A DNA stretch of 5,200 nucleotides from assembly GCA_902474785.1 (NCBI GenBank), contig CABRXB010000100.1, forward strand, positions 1 through 5,200, written 5' to 3'. A model generated the notes under the pieces. That model ran no database searches. It was not told the DNA's origin and saw nothing but the letters and a program-made list of their open reading frames with translations. Shown in pieces: positions 1 through 5,054 of the stretch; positions within the stretch are counted from its first letter, which is position 1; the number at the start of each line of letters is the position of its first letter. Made by a program: the position numbers and the translations under genes. The stretch is from an uncultured Eubacteriales bacterium. GTDB lineage: Bacteria; Bacillota; Clostridia; Oscillospirales; Feifaniaceae.

Positions 1-723
1 AAGCAGCATCTGCGTTTTGTAGATCTCGTCGATGATCGCCTTTTTTCCCGTGATGGAGCCGGCCAGCGCATCGTGGTGTCCGTTGACAAACTTGGTCACG
101 CTGTTGATCGACACATCGGCGCCATGCTCCAAAGGACGGATGAGAAGCGGCGTTGAAAAGGTGTTGTCCACCACCAGGTACAAGTTGTGCTCTTTGGCAA
201 GGCGCGCTACACAGTCGATATCGGTGACGGCGATGAGCGGATTTGAGATCACCTCGGTGTAGATCATCCTGGTGTTTGGCCGAATGGCGGCGCGCGTCTC
301 ATGCGCATCTCCCAGGTCGACAAAGGTGTGGGAGATGCCAAAACGCGGCAAAAACTCCTTGAACATCTTGACCGACTCGGTGTAGAGCGTGACGTTGACC
401 ACCACATGGTCTCCTGGGTTGAGCAGCGTGAGCAGCGAGGTGGTGATGGCCGAAATGCCGGCTGTCGTCATGAGCGAGGCTTCGCCGCCCTCCAGACAGG
501 TCATGACCTCGGCCAATGCATCGCGATTGGGATTCCTGCTGCGCCCGTAGCCATACACGCCCTTTTCGGGCGCCAAATACGCCTCTTCCAGATCGTCTCT
601 GTAAAAGGCTGTGGTGAGAAAGACGGGAAGCGACTCCGGCTTCATGTCAAGTCCCTGGACCGTACCACCCCTGTAAAGCAGCTCTGTCTCACGGGAAATG
701 CGCGCGCGATCTTTGTTCGCCAT
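1..723 (-). CDS. Trans-sulfuration PLP enzyme (cystathionine synthase/lyase family), partial
   Basis: N-terminal 241 residues of a fold-type I PLP enzyme of the Cys/Met metabolism family; the frame is open to the window edge and full members are about 380-430 residues. Visible landmarks in order are Y59-x-R61-x-x-N64-P65 (PLP phosphate contact from the partner subunit), AGISA at 88-92 in the place of the usual SGMAA, Y114 (ring stacking), N161 in the ISNPL motif, D186 in VDNTF (pyridine nitrogen) and SVTK with K211 as Schiff-base lysine, followed by NGHHD. The family includes cystathionine gamma-synthase, beta- and gamma-lyases, methionine gamma-lyase and O-acetylhomoserine sulfhydrylase; the specific reaction cannot be decided because the C-terminus is missing. 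It is a cytosolic enzyme of sulfur amino-acid metabolism. The start is ATG at 723 with AAGGAGG 8 bases upstream. It is divergent from the tRNA cluster. Confidence 0.9.
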   Translation of the reverse strand, partial: MANKDRARISRETELLYRGGTVQGLDMKPESLPVFLTTAFYRDDLEEAYLAPEKGVYGYGRSRNPNRDALAEVMTCLEGGEASLMTTAGISAITTSLLTLLNPGDHVVVNVTLYTESVKMFKEFLPRFGISHTFVDLGDAHETRAAIRPNTRMIYTEVISNPLIAVTDIDCVARLAKEHNLYLVVDNTFSTPLLIRPLEHGADVSINSVTKFVNGHHDALAGSITGKKAIIDEIYKTQMLL

Positions 724-791
724 GCGAAACCCCTCCTTTTTACTCCTGCCCTGCTTTGCACCGCCCGCTGCAAGGTCAGGATGTTTTTTCC

Positions 792-820
792 AGTATATCG
801 AATTTGGGCCTGCACAGCAA
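792..820 (-). promoter_or_regulatory. Promoter of the trans-sulfuration enzyme gene
   Basis: On the minus strand TTGCTG (815-820) is followed after exactly 17 bases by TATACT (792-797). Transcription would start near 785 and leave a leader of about 60 bases before the ATG at 723. No T-box or S-box riboswitch structure is recognisable in this short leader. Confidence 0.6.
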
Positions 821-891
821 GCACTTTGCATGCTGCGGGCAGCTTCCCCTTTCTCTGCGCAAATTCTGCCGCTGCGCCGTCCAAAACGGTC

Positions 892-920
892 TTGACTTTT
901 GCTTTGATCTGTGGTAAATT
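892..920 (+). promoter_or_regulatory. Promoter of the tRNA cluster
   Basis: TTGACT (892-897), a 17-base spacer and TAAATT (915-920) form a near-consensus sigma-A promoter. Its predicted start near 927 lies about 20 bases before the first tRNA, as expected for a stable-RNA operon. The 724-945 interval otherwise holds only this and the divergent promoter. Confidence 0.75.
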
Positions 921-945
921 TATTAAGCATCTTGCGTGCCAATGT

Positions 946-1019
946 GCAGGTGTAGTTCAGTGGTAGAACTCCAGCCTTCCAAGCTGGCCATGTGGGTTCG
1001 ATTCCCATCACCTGCTCCA
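946..1019 (+). tRNA. tRNA-Gly (anticodon TCC)
   Basis: A full cloverleaf can be folded: acceptor GCAGGTG pairs with CACCTGC, and the anticodon stem CCAGC/GCTGG encloses loop CTTCCAA with anticodon TCC (reads GGA). The T-arm contains GGTTCGATTCCC. Discriminator T and CCA are encoded. It is the first gene of a four-tRNA operon. Confidence 0.97.
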
Positions 1020-1035
1020 AGAGATTACAAAACGT

Positions 1036-1112
1036 GCGCCCGTAGCTCAGCCGGATAGAGCAACTGCCTTCTAAGCAGTGGGCCAGGGGTTCGAGTCCCT
1101 TCGGGCGCGCCA
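1036..1112 (+). tRNA. tRNA-Arg (anticodon TCT)
   Basis: Acceptor GCGCCCG pairs with CGGGCGC, and anticodon stem ACTGC/GCAGT encloses CTTCTAA with anticodon TCT, which decodes AGA (and AGG by wobble). The T-loop TTCGAGT is present. Discriminator G and encoded CCA follow. It lies 16 bases after tRNA-Gly. Confidence 0.97.
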
Positions 1113-1124
1113 CTTTAATTATTC

Positions 1125-1202
<78 letters not shown>

Positions 1203-1208
1203 TCTATT

Positions 1209-1242
1209 TTGGGGGACGCAGGCCCTGCGTCCCCCAATTTTA
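1209..1242 (+). terminator. Terminator-like hairpin inside the tRNA cluster
   Basis: A perfect 13-base-pair stem (1209-1221 with 1225-1237), rich in G:C, has a 3-base loop and is followed by TTTT (1238-1241). It sits 6 bases after tRNA-His and 26 bases before tRNA-Gln. The short U-tract suggests partial rather than complete termination, or a processing structure. No convincing promoter for tRNA-Gln is seen between this hairpin and position 1268. Confidence 0.7.
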
Positions 1243-1267
1243 CCCCTTTGAAATCCCTTTTTCACAT

Positions 1268-1344
1268 TGGGATGTAGCCAAGTCGGTAAGGCACAGGACT
1301 TTGACTCCTGCATTCCGCTGGTTCGAGTCCAGCCATCCCAGCCA
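1268..1344 (+). tRNA. tRNA-Gln (anticodon TTG)
   Basis: Acceptor TGGGATG pairs with CATCCCA, and anticodon stem CAGGA/TCCTG encloses CTTTGAC with anticodon TTG, decoding CAA. T-stem GCTGG/CCAGC encloses TTCGAGT. The U1:A72 first pair and discriminator G are typical of bacterial glutamine tRNA. CCA is encoded at 1342-1344. Confidence 0.97.
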
Positions 1345-1345
1345 G

Positions 1346-1383
1346 ATCGCCGCGAACTGCGTTCAGTTCGCGGCGATTTTTTT
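1346..1383 (+). terminator. Terminator of the tRNA cluster
   Basis: A perfect 14-base-pair GC-rich stem (1346-1359 with 1364-1377) with a CGTT loop is followed by a run of seven T (1377-1383). It begins one base after the CCA of tRNA-Gln. This is a strong rho-independent terminator. The following 1384-1438 shows nothing further. Confidence 0.92.
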
Positions 1384-1438
1384 GCGACACGGCGACCCAC
1401 CAGCCCGCTTTCGGCGCTTTTCTCTACCCAAAAGAAGG

Positions 1439-1468
1439 ATGACAAAACGTCGCCGAATTTGTTATAAT
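1439..1468 (+). promoter_or_regulatory. Extended -10 promoter of the nuclease-domain gene
   Basis: ATGACA (1439-1444), an 18-base spacer and perfect TATAAT (1463-1468) preceded by TGT (1460-1462) make an extended -10 promoter. The predicted start near 1475 leaves a leader of about 50 bases before the ATG at 1527. Confidence 0.75.
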
Positions 1469-1526
1469 GGGTGGCAGGCACACGAAAAAAGGCGAACCAC
1501 AGAAAAGGGCGCGCGCGGAGGATACC

Positions 1527-2105
1527 ATGAACGAATATCTGTCGACCATTATAAAGGGATCAAGATACGGGCTCTCACAATTTACACAGCGCCAGGTGGC
1601 GCAACTGTCAGACAACATCAGCGACAGGCTCGACAAAAAGGGGCGCCGCGTGTATTTTGTCGAGTGTCTCATTCGCAAGAAAGAGGTGCGCCTCACGCCG
1701 GAGGAGGTCGTCCGCCAGCTCTTTCTTTTGAAGCTGACGCAGGACTATGCCTATCCTCTCGACCGCATCCGTGTAGAATATCCCGTCCATTTCGGGCGTG
1801 AGGTCAAGCGCGCCGACATCGTCATTTTGGATGAGGACGACGCCCTTACGCCCTATATCATCGTGGAGCTCAAAAAACCAAAGCTCAAAGACGGCAAGGA
1901 GCAGCTCAAATCCTACTGTAACGCAACGGGCGCCACCATGGGCGTGTGGACAAACGGCGAGTCGATCTCCTACTACAACCGCATCGACCCAAACTATTTC
2001 AAAGACATCCCCGGCATTCCACACGCCCATGAAAAGCTCTCCGACATTTTGACCGAGCGCTGGACCATCTCCGATCTGTTTGAAAAAGACAAGATGGTCT
2101 GCTGA
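1527..2105 (+). CDS. HsdR-N-type PD-(D/E)xK nuclease domain protein, probably truncated
   Basis: The 192-residue product matches the type I restriction enzyme R-protein N-terminal domain (HsdR_N type), a PD-(D/E)xK nuclease fold. Candidate catalytic residues are E60 in TPEE, D97 in KRADIVI, E114 and K116 in VELKK, and Q126 in EQLKSY. The stretch GVWTNGESISYY (139-150) is the usual strand after the core. In family members that I recall this domain heads a longer N-6 adenine methylase or helicase polypeptide and the homology continues past the point where this frame stops, so a stand-alone 192 residues suggests truncation; short stand-alone versions also exist. The start is ATG 1527 with GGAGG 5 bases before it; an in-frame ATG at 1467 overlaps the -10 box and is rejected. 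Role: restriction-type DNA cleavage, or a non-functional remnant. Confidence 0.8.
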   Translation: MNEYLSTIIKGSRYGLSQFTQRQVAQLSDNISDRLDKKGRRVYFVECLIRKKEVRLTPEEVVRQLFLLKLTQDYAYPLDRIRVEYPVHFGREVKRADIVILDEDDALTPYIIVELKKPKLKDGKEQLKSYCNATGATMGVWTNGESISYYNRIDPNYFKDIPGIPHAHEKLSDILTERWTISDLFEKDKMVC

Positions 2106-2118
2106 ATTTGCCTATATT

Positions 2119-2277
2119 TTAGTCCGCCATTTCAAAGCACTCGCACGGCTCGTTATTCTTCTCACCGTAGAAGCGGATGTCATCGTCCTGCGACACCTCA
2201 ATGTTCTTTGCGGTGCATTCGTGGTCGCCGTTGCAGATGTCGTTCGGGCGGCAGTGTTTGCATTTTCCGCAGGTCAT
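2119..2277 (-). CDS. Cys-rich small protein, 52 residues
   Basis: A short frame with strong expression signals: AAAGGAGG 7 bases before ATG 2277 and a near-consensus promoter at 2325-2353. The protein has seven cysteines, C3, C6, C9, C15, C21, C45 and C47, plus H8 and H19; the N-terminal TCGKCKHCR with C15 and C21 looks like a metal-binding knuckle, and the C-terminus PCECFEM supplies two more ligands. The middle (residues 28-40) is acidic. Similar tiny Cys-rich proteins occur in phages and conjugative elements without assigned function, and I do not recognise a named family. It is transcribed separately from the operon to its right, whose terminator lies upstream of this promoter. It ends 13 bases from the stop of the convergent nuclease-domain gene. 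Confidence 0.8.
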   Translation of the reverse strand: MTCGKCKHCRPNDICNGDHECTAKNIEVSQDDDIRFYGEKNNEPCECFEMAD

Positions 2278-2324
2278 CTTTTGTCCTCCTTTCCTCAACG
2301 GGGTTTCTCTTTCTTTACATTCTC

Positions 2325-2353
2325 ATTATAGCACTTTTAGTCGTAAAAGTCAA
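2325..2353 (-). promoter_or_regulatory. Promoter of the Cys-rich small gene
   Basis: On the minus strand TTGACT (2348-2353), a 17-base spacer and perfect TATAAT (2325-2330) are seen. A/T tracts at 2354-2385 directly upstream of the -35 box resemble an UP element. The predicted start near 2318 leaves a leader of about 40 bases. This is the strongest-looking promoter in the window. Confidence 0.85.
2333..2350. promoter_or_regulatory. Inverted repeat in promoter spacer, likely operator
   Basis: ACTTTTA (2333-2339) and TAAAAGT (2344-2350) are perfect inverted arms separated by GTCG. The palindrome fills the -35/-10 spacer and overlaps the last three bases of the -35 box, the classical position for a dimeric repressor. 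No regulator gene is in the window. A weaker resemblance (about 13 of 18 bases) occurs at 2385-2402 and may be chance. Confidence 0.5.
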
Positions 2354-2396
2354 GTTTTTTCCGAAAAAATTTTTCCAAAAAGGAACTTGAAGTCGC

Positions 2397-2429
2397 AAAA
2401 CGGCGAGGGTTGTCAGCCCTCGCCGTTTT
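2397..2429 (-). terminator. Terminator of the minus-strand accessory operon
   Basis: A 13-base-pair stem, 2397-2409 with 2417-2429, has a 7-base loop; on the minus strand the stem ends in TTTT before GCGAC. It starts 6 bases after the stop of the MazF gene. It separates the accessory operon from the independently promoted Cys-rich gene. Confidence 0.85.
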
Positions 2430-2435
2430 ACATTT

Positions 2436-2891
2436 TCACCGGTCAAGCATCTTGCTCAACAGGCTATCGTACATCTGACGCAGCTCCGCACACCGGGCTT
2501 CGGATTCAGCAAGGCGGGTTTCCAGCATGGGGGTCTCGTCCCTCGGCTCAGCAGCCGCATGGGGCGCAAGACCGAGGGAAATCATCATCGCCTCCTCGAT
2601 GTCCTCCATCTCCTCGGCGGTGACAGCCCCACGGTAGGAACCGAACCGCTCGGTAGACACAGAAGTGATCTGCTCGCACAAAGCCGTGCTCTCGCGGCTC
2701 AGGCTGCTGATGGTGACGTGGGTGGGCAGGTCCCGCTTGGGCTGCGTGGTGAGATACACAACCTCCACCGTACCGCTGTACTGATTGTTGCGGTTGTTGG
2801 ACACCACGATGGCGGGACGACCCGCCCGCTGCTCACTGCCCACGCTGTACCCGCTCTCGATGTACCAGATGTCTCCGCGCTTAATATCCAT
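2436..2891 (-). CDS. MazF/PemK-family mRNA interferase toxin with C-terminal extension
   Basis: The 151-residue protein carries the CcdB/MazF-fold endoribonuclease of type II toxin-antitoxin systems. The pattern follows Bacillus EndoA: KRGDIW at 4-9, GSEQ at 18-21, R25 in GRPAIVVSN and T48 in YLTTQ at the EndoA catalytic positions, LPTHVTI at 55-61 and CEQITSVSTERFG at 72-84. EndoA-type proteins end after about 116 residues; here residues 110-151 add a charged, Glu/Ala/Leu-rich tail that looks like a short coiled coil. Family members cleave single-stranded mRNA at short specific sequences; the target here is unknown. Start ATG 2891 has GGAGG 8 bases upstream and lies 13 bases after the preceding gene's stop; a longer frame to 3032 would overlap that gene without a ribosome site. 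No typical antitoxin gene is adjacent. Confidence 0.88.
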   Translation of the reverse strand: MDIKRGDIWYIESGYSVGSEQRAGRPAIVVSNNRNNQYSGTVEVVYLTTQPKRDLPTHVTISSLSRESTALCEQITSVSTERFGSYRGAVTAEEMEDIEEAMMISLGLAPHAAAEPRDETPMLETRLAESEARCAELRQMYDSLLSKMLDR

Positions 2892-2904
2892 TGCGCATTC
2901 CTCC

Positions 2905-3639
2905 TCACAGATTGAAGTCCACGTCCGCGTCATCATACTCAGTCCCGTGGGCGTGATTGTAGCTCTCGATGCTTTCGCCGGGAATGTAGCTGTCGCCGTC
3001 AGGCTCGAAACGACGGGCGCGAAGTACGCCAAGCAGGGTATCTACGGAGGCGTTCTTGTCCTCTCCCATGATGGCGTCGGCCTCATCGTCCGTGATGTTC
3101 AGTGTCACACCGAGACGCATCCACAGCTTATGGCTGACTGCCGCAGGGATGGGAGGGTTATGCCGGCAGCTGTCCGTGTTATTGGAATAATCGCAGTTAC
3201 CTGTCCCACTGTGGAGACACTCATCACAAAGCATCAGACGCTCGCCACAGTAAGGGCAGAATGCCTTAAAGCCGTTTGCGTCAGTGTCCCAGAACATCTC
3301 AACCTCGCGCTCGCAGTGCGAGCAAAGCTCGGTGACAATGTTCGTCCGAGGGCCGTCCTCATCCAGATACGCCTTGCGCAGCAGCTCTGCCGCCTGAAAT
3401 ACTGTGTCATCACAGGCAGGGCAGTTGTCGCAAGTGTCACCCTTTGCCCACCGTTCCAGCCGCTCAATGACGCTCATCGGGTCGCTCGACACGACCTTTT
3501 CAGCGGTAATGTCGGTTATCTCCGAATCGAAGAAGTTGAACCCTGCGCGGGTGGCTTTGTTCTTCGCCTCCCGCTCGGATGCAGCTTCTACCTCGACTTC
3601 GCCGTAGCGGAGTTCGCTCACTCTGACTTTGTATTTCAT
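2905..3639 (-). CDS. DpnD/PcfM-like domain plus zinc-ribbon protein
   Basis: The 244-residue product begins with MKYKVRVSELRYGEVEVEA, a beta-strand pattern followed by SEREAKNKA, resembling the DpnD/PcfM-like domain found in conjugative plasmids and restriction loci. Cys70, 73 and 76 form a first cluster. C106-x2-C109 with C128-x2-C131 is a classical zinc ribbon, and C138-x2-C141, C149, C158 and H160 form a further likely metal site. The C-terminus (225-244) is acidic and probably disordered. Function is unknown; zinc ribbons suggest nucleic-acid or protein binding. ATG 3639 has GGAGGT 9 bases upstream and overlaps the stop of the preceding gene as ATGA, indicating translational coupling. It directly precedes the MazF gene. 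Confidence 0.85.
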   Translation of the reverse strand: MKYKVRVSELRYGEVEVEAASEREAKNKATRAGFNFFDSEITDITAEKVVSSDPMSVIERLERWAKGDTCDNCPACDDTVFQAAELLRKAYLDEDGPRTNIVTELCSHCEREVEMFWDTDANGFKAFCPYCGERLMLCDECLHSGTGNCDYSNNTDSCRHNPPIPAAVSHKLWMRLGVTLNITDDEADAIMGEDKNASVDTLLGVLRARRFEPDGDSYIPGESIESYNHAHGTEYDDADVDFNL

Positions 3640-4025
3640 CCGAATACTACCTCCTCAAACAAAGCATACTGGATAATCATGTCGGCTCCGTCAGCATCTA
3701 CTTCGGACGGGTCGATTGAGCCACTTCCGGCGTCAATAGCCACAGGCACCCCGTCCTCTATCGCTTGGACCAATCCTCGTAAGAACTTGTCCAGCGTCAG
3801 CTCCCACTTGTCGCTGCTCTCGGCATCGTAGAGCATAAGAGAGCCGCCACGCGCAATCTGCTCGTGGGCGTACTCCCCAAGCCTCTTTCCAACGGGCTTT
3901 GCGGCTCTGCACCAGCCAGTAATGCCGCCATCCAGCGCCGTACACATAATGTCGTCGATGTCCTGCATTGTGACACGGGCCTTGAGTTCCAGTTCCACCT
4001 CAAACTCACGAGATTCGTTCATCAT
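3636..4025 (-). CDS. Conserved accessory-element protein, 129 residues, unknown function
   Basis: I recognise the general type from Firmicutes conjugative elements but no named function. The protein is acidic and soluble, without membrane segments. It shows a strand-rich start EFEVELELKARVT (7-19), then DIDDIMCTALDGGITGWC (22-39), GEYAHEQIARGG (50-61), and a conserved-looking SDKWELTLDKFLRGL (71-85). It ends in DADGADMIIQYALFEEVVFG. The start is ATG 4025, with GGAGG 10 bases upstream; a second ATG at 4022 is possible. The preceding gene's TGA overlaps this ATG (ATGA), and its own TGA overlaps the next ATG, so it is coupled on both sides. Confidence 0.82.
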   Translation of the reverse strand: MMNESREFEVELELKARVTMQDIDDIMCTALDGGITGWCRAAKPVGKRLGEYAHEQIARGGSLMLYDAESSDKWELTLDKFLRGLVQAIEDGVPVAIDAGSGSIDPSEVDADGADMIIQYALFEEVVFG

Positions 4026-4618
4026 ACCTTACACACCTCCTCAAAACTTTCCTTGCTGGCAGAGGCCAGCACTTCGTTGCCGTACTCGGTGAGCGTCTCT
4101 CTGAACCAACGCTCATTCTTTTCCAGCCACTTCTCAGCCTGCGCCTCGGTGAGCGTGATGCCGTTCTGTTCTGCGGCAGCAATCACATCTTCGGCGCACC
4201 AGCGAACTTGGGCCAACCAACGGCGCTCCGGTGAAGCATCAACCCCCGCAAAATTAAACTTTGGGCTTTTGCGGCGCTCCTCACAATGCGTCAGCCACTC
4301 CTGAACCTCACGTGTCCAGTGTTTGAGACCAGCGGTAAATTTGCCGTCGGAAAAGATGATTCCTGCGCCGTTCTCAATCAGGTGAACCCAGATATTCTCC
4401 TCGCCCCATTTGGGACGAAACTCGATGGCCCACGGACCGTCAGCCTTGATTCGGACGGCTGCCGCCGGCGTCGGGAATGTCATCACAAAATCTTTAGTGT
4501 AATCCTGCTGCATCTGGCCGAACATCCAGTTTTCCAGTTCAGCTAAGCCCAAAAAGGTTTTCGTCTCGTCTTTACGGCGGTAATCGTTCCAGTATCTCTC
4601 AAACTTGACTACGTACAC
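4022..4618 (-). CDS. Two-part accessory protein, 198 residues, GTG start
   Basis: No named family is recognised. The N-terminal half (1-115) begins MYVVKFERYWNDYRRKDETKTF and contains WMFGQM (31-36) and IWVHLIENGAGIIFSDG (76-92), a mixed alpha/beta pattern. A charged linker (112-135) leads to a helical C-terminal part (136-187) with ITLTEAQAEKWLEKNERW (154-171), which resembles short stand-alone proteins of similar elements, so this may be a fusion. The start is GTG 4618: GGAGG at 4627-4631 lies 8 bases upstream and the previous gene's TAA is at 4632-4634. The longer frame to 4792 overlaps the neighbouring gene and has no ribosome site. Its last codons EEVCK encode the Shine-Dalgarno of the next gene. 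Confidence 0.8.
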   Translation of the reverse strand: MYVVKFERYWNDYRRKDETKTFLGLAELENWMFGQMQQDYTKDFVMTFPTPAAAVRIKADGPWAIEFRPKWGEENIWVHLIENGAGIIFSDGKFTAGLKHWTREVQEWLTHCEERRKSPKFNFAGVDASPERRWLAQVRWCAEDVIAAAEQNGITLTEAQAEKWLEKNERWFRETLTEYGNEVLASASKESFEEVCKV

Positions 4619-4631
4619 TTTACACACCTCC

Positions 4632-4943
4632 TTACCACGTGCGCAGCAGCCCTGCCGCGATGGAGCGGCGGGTCCCGATGCAACCAAACTCGGAGCAGTC
4701 AGGCATATCATGGTTGTAAACATAGGCCATCGGCTCGCCGTTCGCCAGATCCTCGCGGTCTCGCGGCCACTCCTCCGGGTAATCGCTGACATAGAGGTAG
4801 CAATCCATCTTGCCGAAATCCGTGTAGCTGCGGATAACGAGGTAAACGAGCGCGTTGTGCTTCTCCTCGAAGTCCCTGATGCGCTGCAAGTCCTCTCCCT
4901 CTGCCCAGAAGAACGCTCCCACCGGCGGCTCGCTGATGCTCAC
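4632..4943 (-). CDS. Accessory protein, 103 residues, restarted after an in-frame stop
   Basis: The frame begins with GTG 4943 immediately after TAA 4944-4946 and continues the same reading frame as the 31-codon segment to its right. From memory of similar element-borne proteins, the family reads through this point, giving about 135 residues in one chain; so this is either the C-terminal part of a nonsense-mutated gene or a protein restarted at GTG. AGGAGG at 4952-4957, 8 bases before GTG, would allow restart. Notable stretches are ISEPPVGAFFWAEGEDL (3-19), a strand segment ALVYLVIRSY (31-40), YLYVSDYPEEW (49-59) and AYVYNHDMPDCSEFGCIG (73-90). Function is unknown. It ends in TAA inside the Shine-Dalgarno region of the next gene. 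Confidence 0.72.
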   Translation of the reverse strand: MSISEPPVGAFFWAEGEDLQRIRDFEEKHNALVYLVIRSYTDFGKMDCYLYVSDYPEEWPRDREDLANGEPMAYVYNHDMPDCSEFGCIGTRRSIAAGLLRTW

Positions 4944-5039
4944 TTAGCCGTCCTCCTCGAACTGCTTGATGGTCTGCGGGAAAATGTCGGCCAGCTTCAT
5001 GCGCTTGATGGCCTCGGCTTTCTTTTCGTCTCTTGTCAT
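4944..5039 (-). pseudogene. N-terminal segment of the accessory protein, ended by in-frame TAA
   Basis: ATG 5039 follows AAGGAG (5049-5054) with 9-base spacing and opens a 31-codon frame starting MTRDEKKAEAIKRMKL and ending IKQFEEDG before TAA. The segment is helical and charged, and it joins in frame to the GTG-started 103-residue protein downstream, so the pair most likely was one 135-residue gene with one sense codon changed to TAA. The normal ribosome site at this ATG shows that it was the original start. A short leader peptide coupled to the downstream frame is the alternative. Confidence 0.65.
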
Positions 5040-5054
5040 TTCAGGTATCTCCTT

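Noticed and set aside
301..966. Plus-strand open frame of 221 codons opposite the trans-sulfuration enzyme
   Set aside because: It is antisense to a frame with clear PLP-enzyme motifs and runs through a promoter into tRNA-Gly.
1467..1526. Upstream ATG start for the nuclease-domain protein
   Set aside because: This ATG overlaps the -10 box and would precede the transcription start; ATG 1527 has a proper GGAGG.
2080..2120. Imperfect GAC/GTC symmetry near the module edge as an attachment site
   Set aside because: The symmetry is weak, no matching second copy is in the window, and no integrase is visible, so an att site cannot be supported.
2385..2402. Second operator copy upstream of the Cys-rich gene promoter
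   Set aside because: Only about 13 of 18 bases match, the dyad symmetry is lost, and it overlaps the terminator stem.
2892..3032. N-terminal extension of the MazF frame
   Set aside because: It overlaps the preceding gene, has no ribosome site, and MazF proteins begin at the KRGDIW region.
2785..3831. Long plus-strand open frame of 348 codons opposite the zinc-ribbon and MazF genes
   Set aside because: It lies antisense to well-supported genes with motifs and ribosome sites, spans two gene junctions, and its translation has no recognisable domain or proper start signal.
4619..4792. N-terminal extension of the 198-residue protein
   Set aside because: It overlaps the coding sequence of the neighbouring gene in another frame; the GTG at 4618 has an ideal Shine-Dalgarno.
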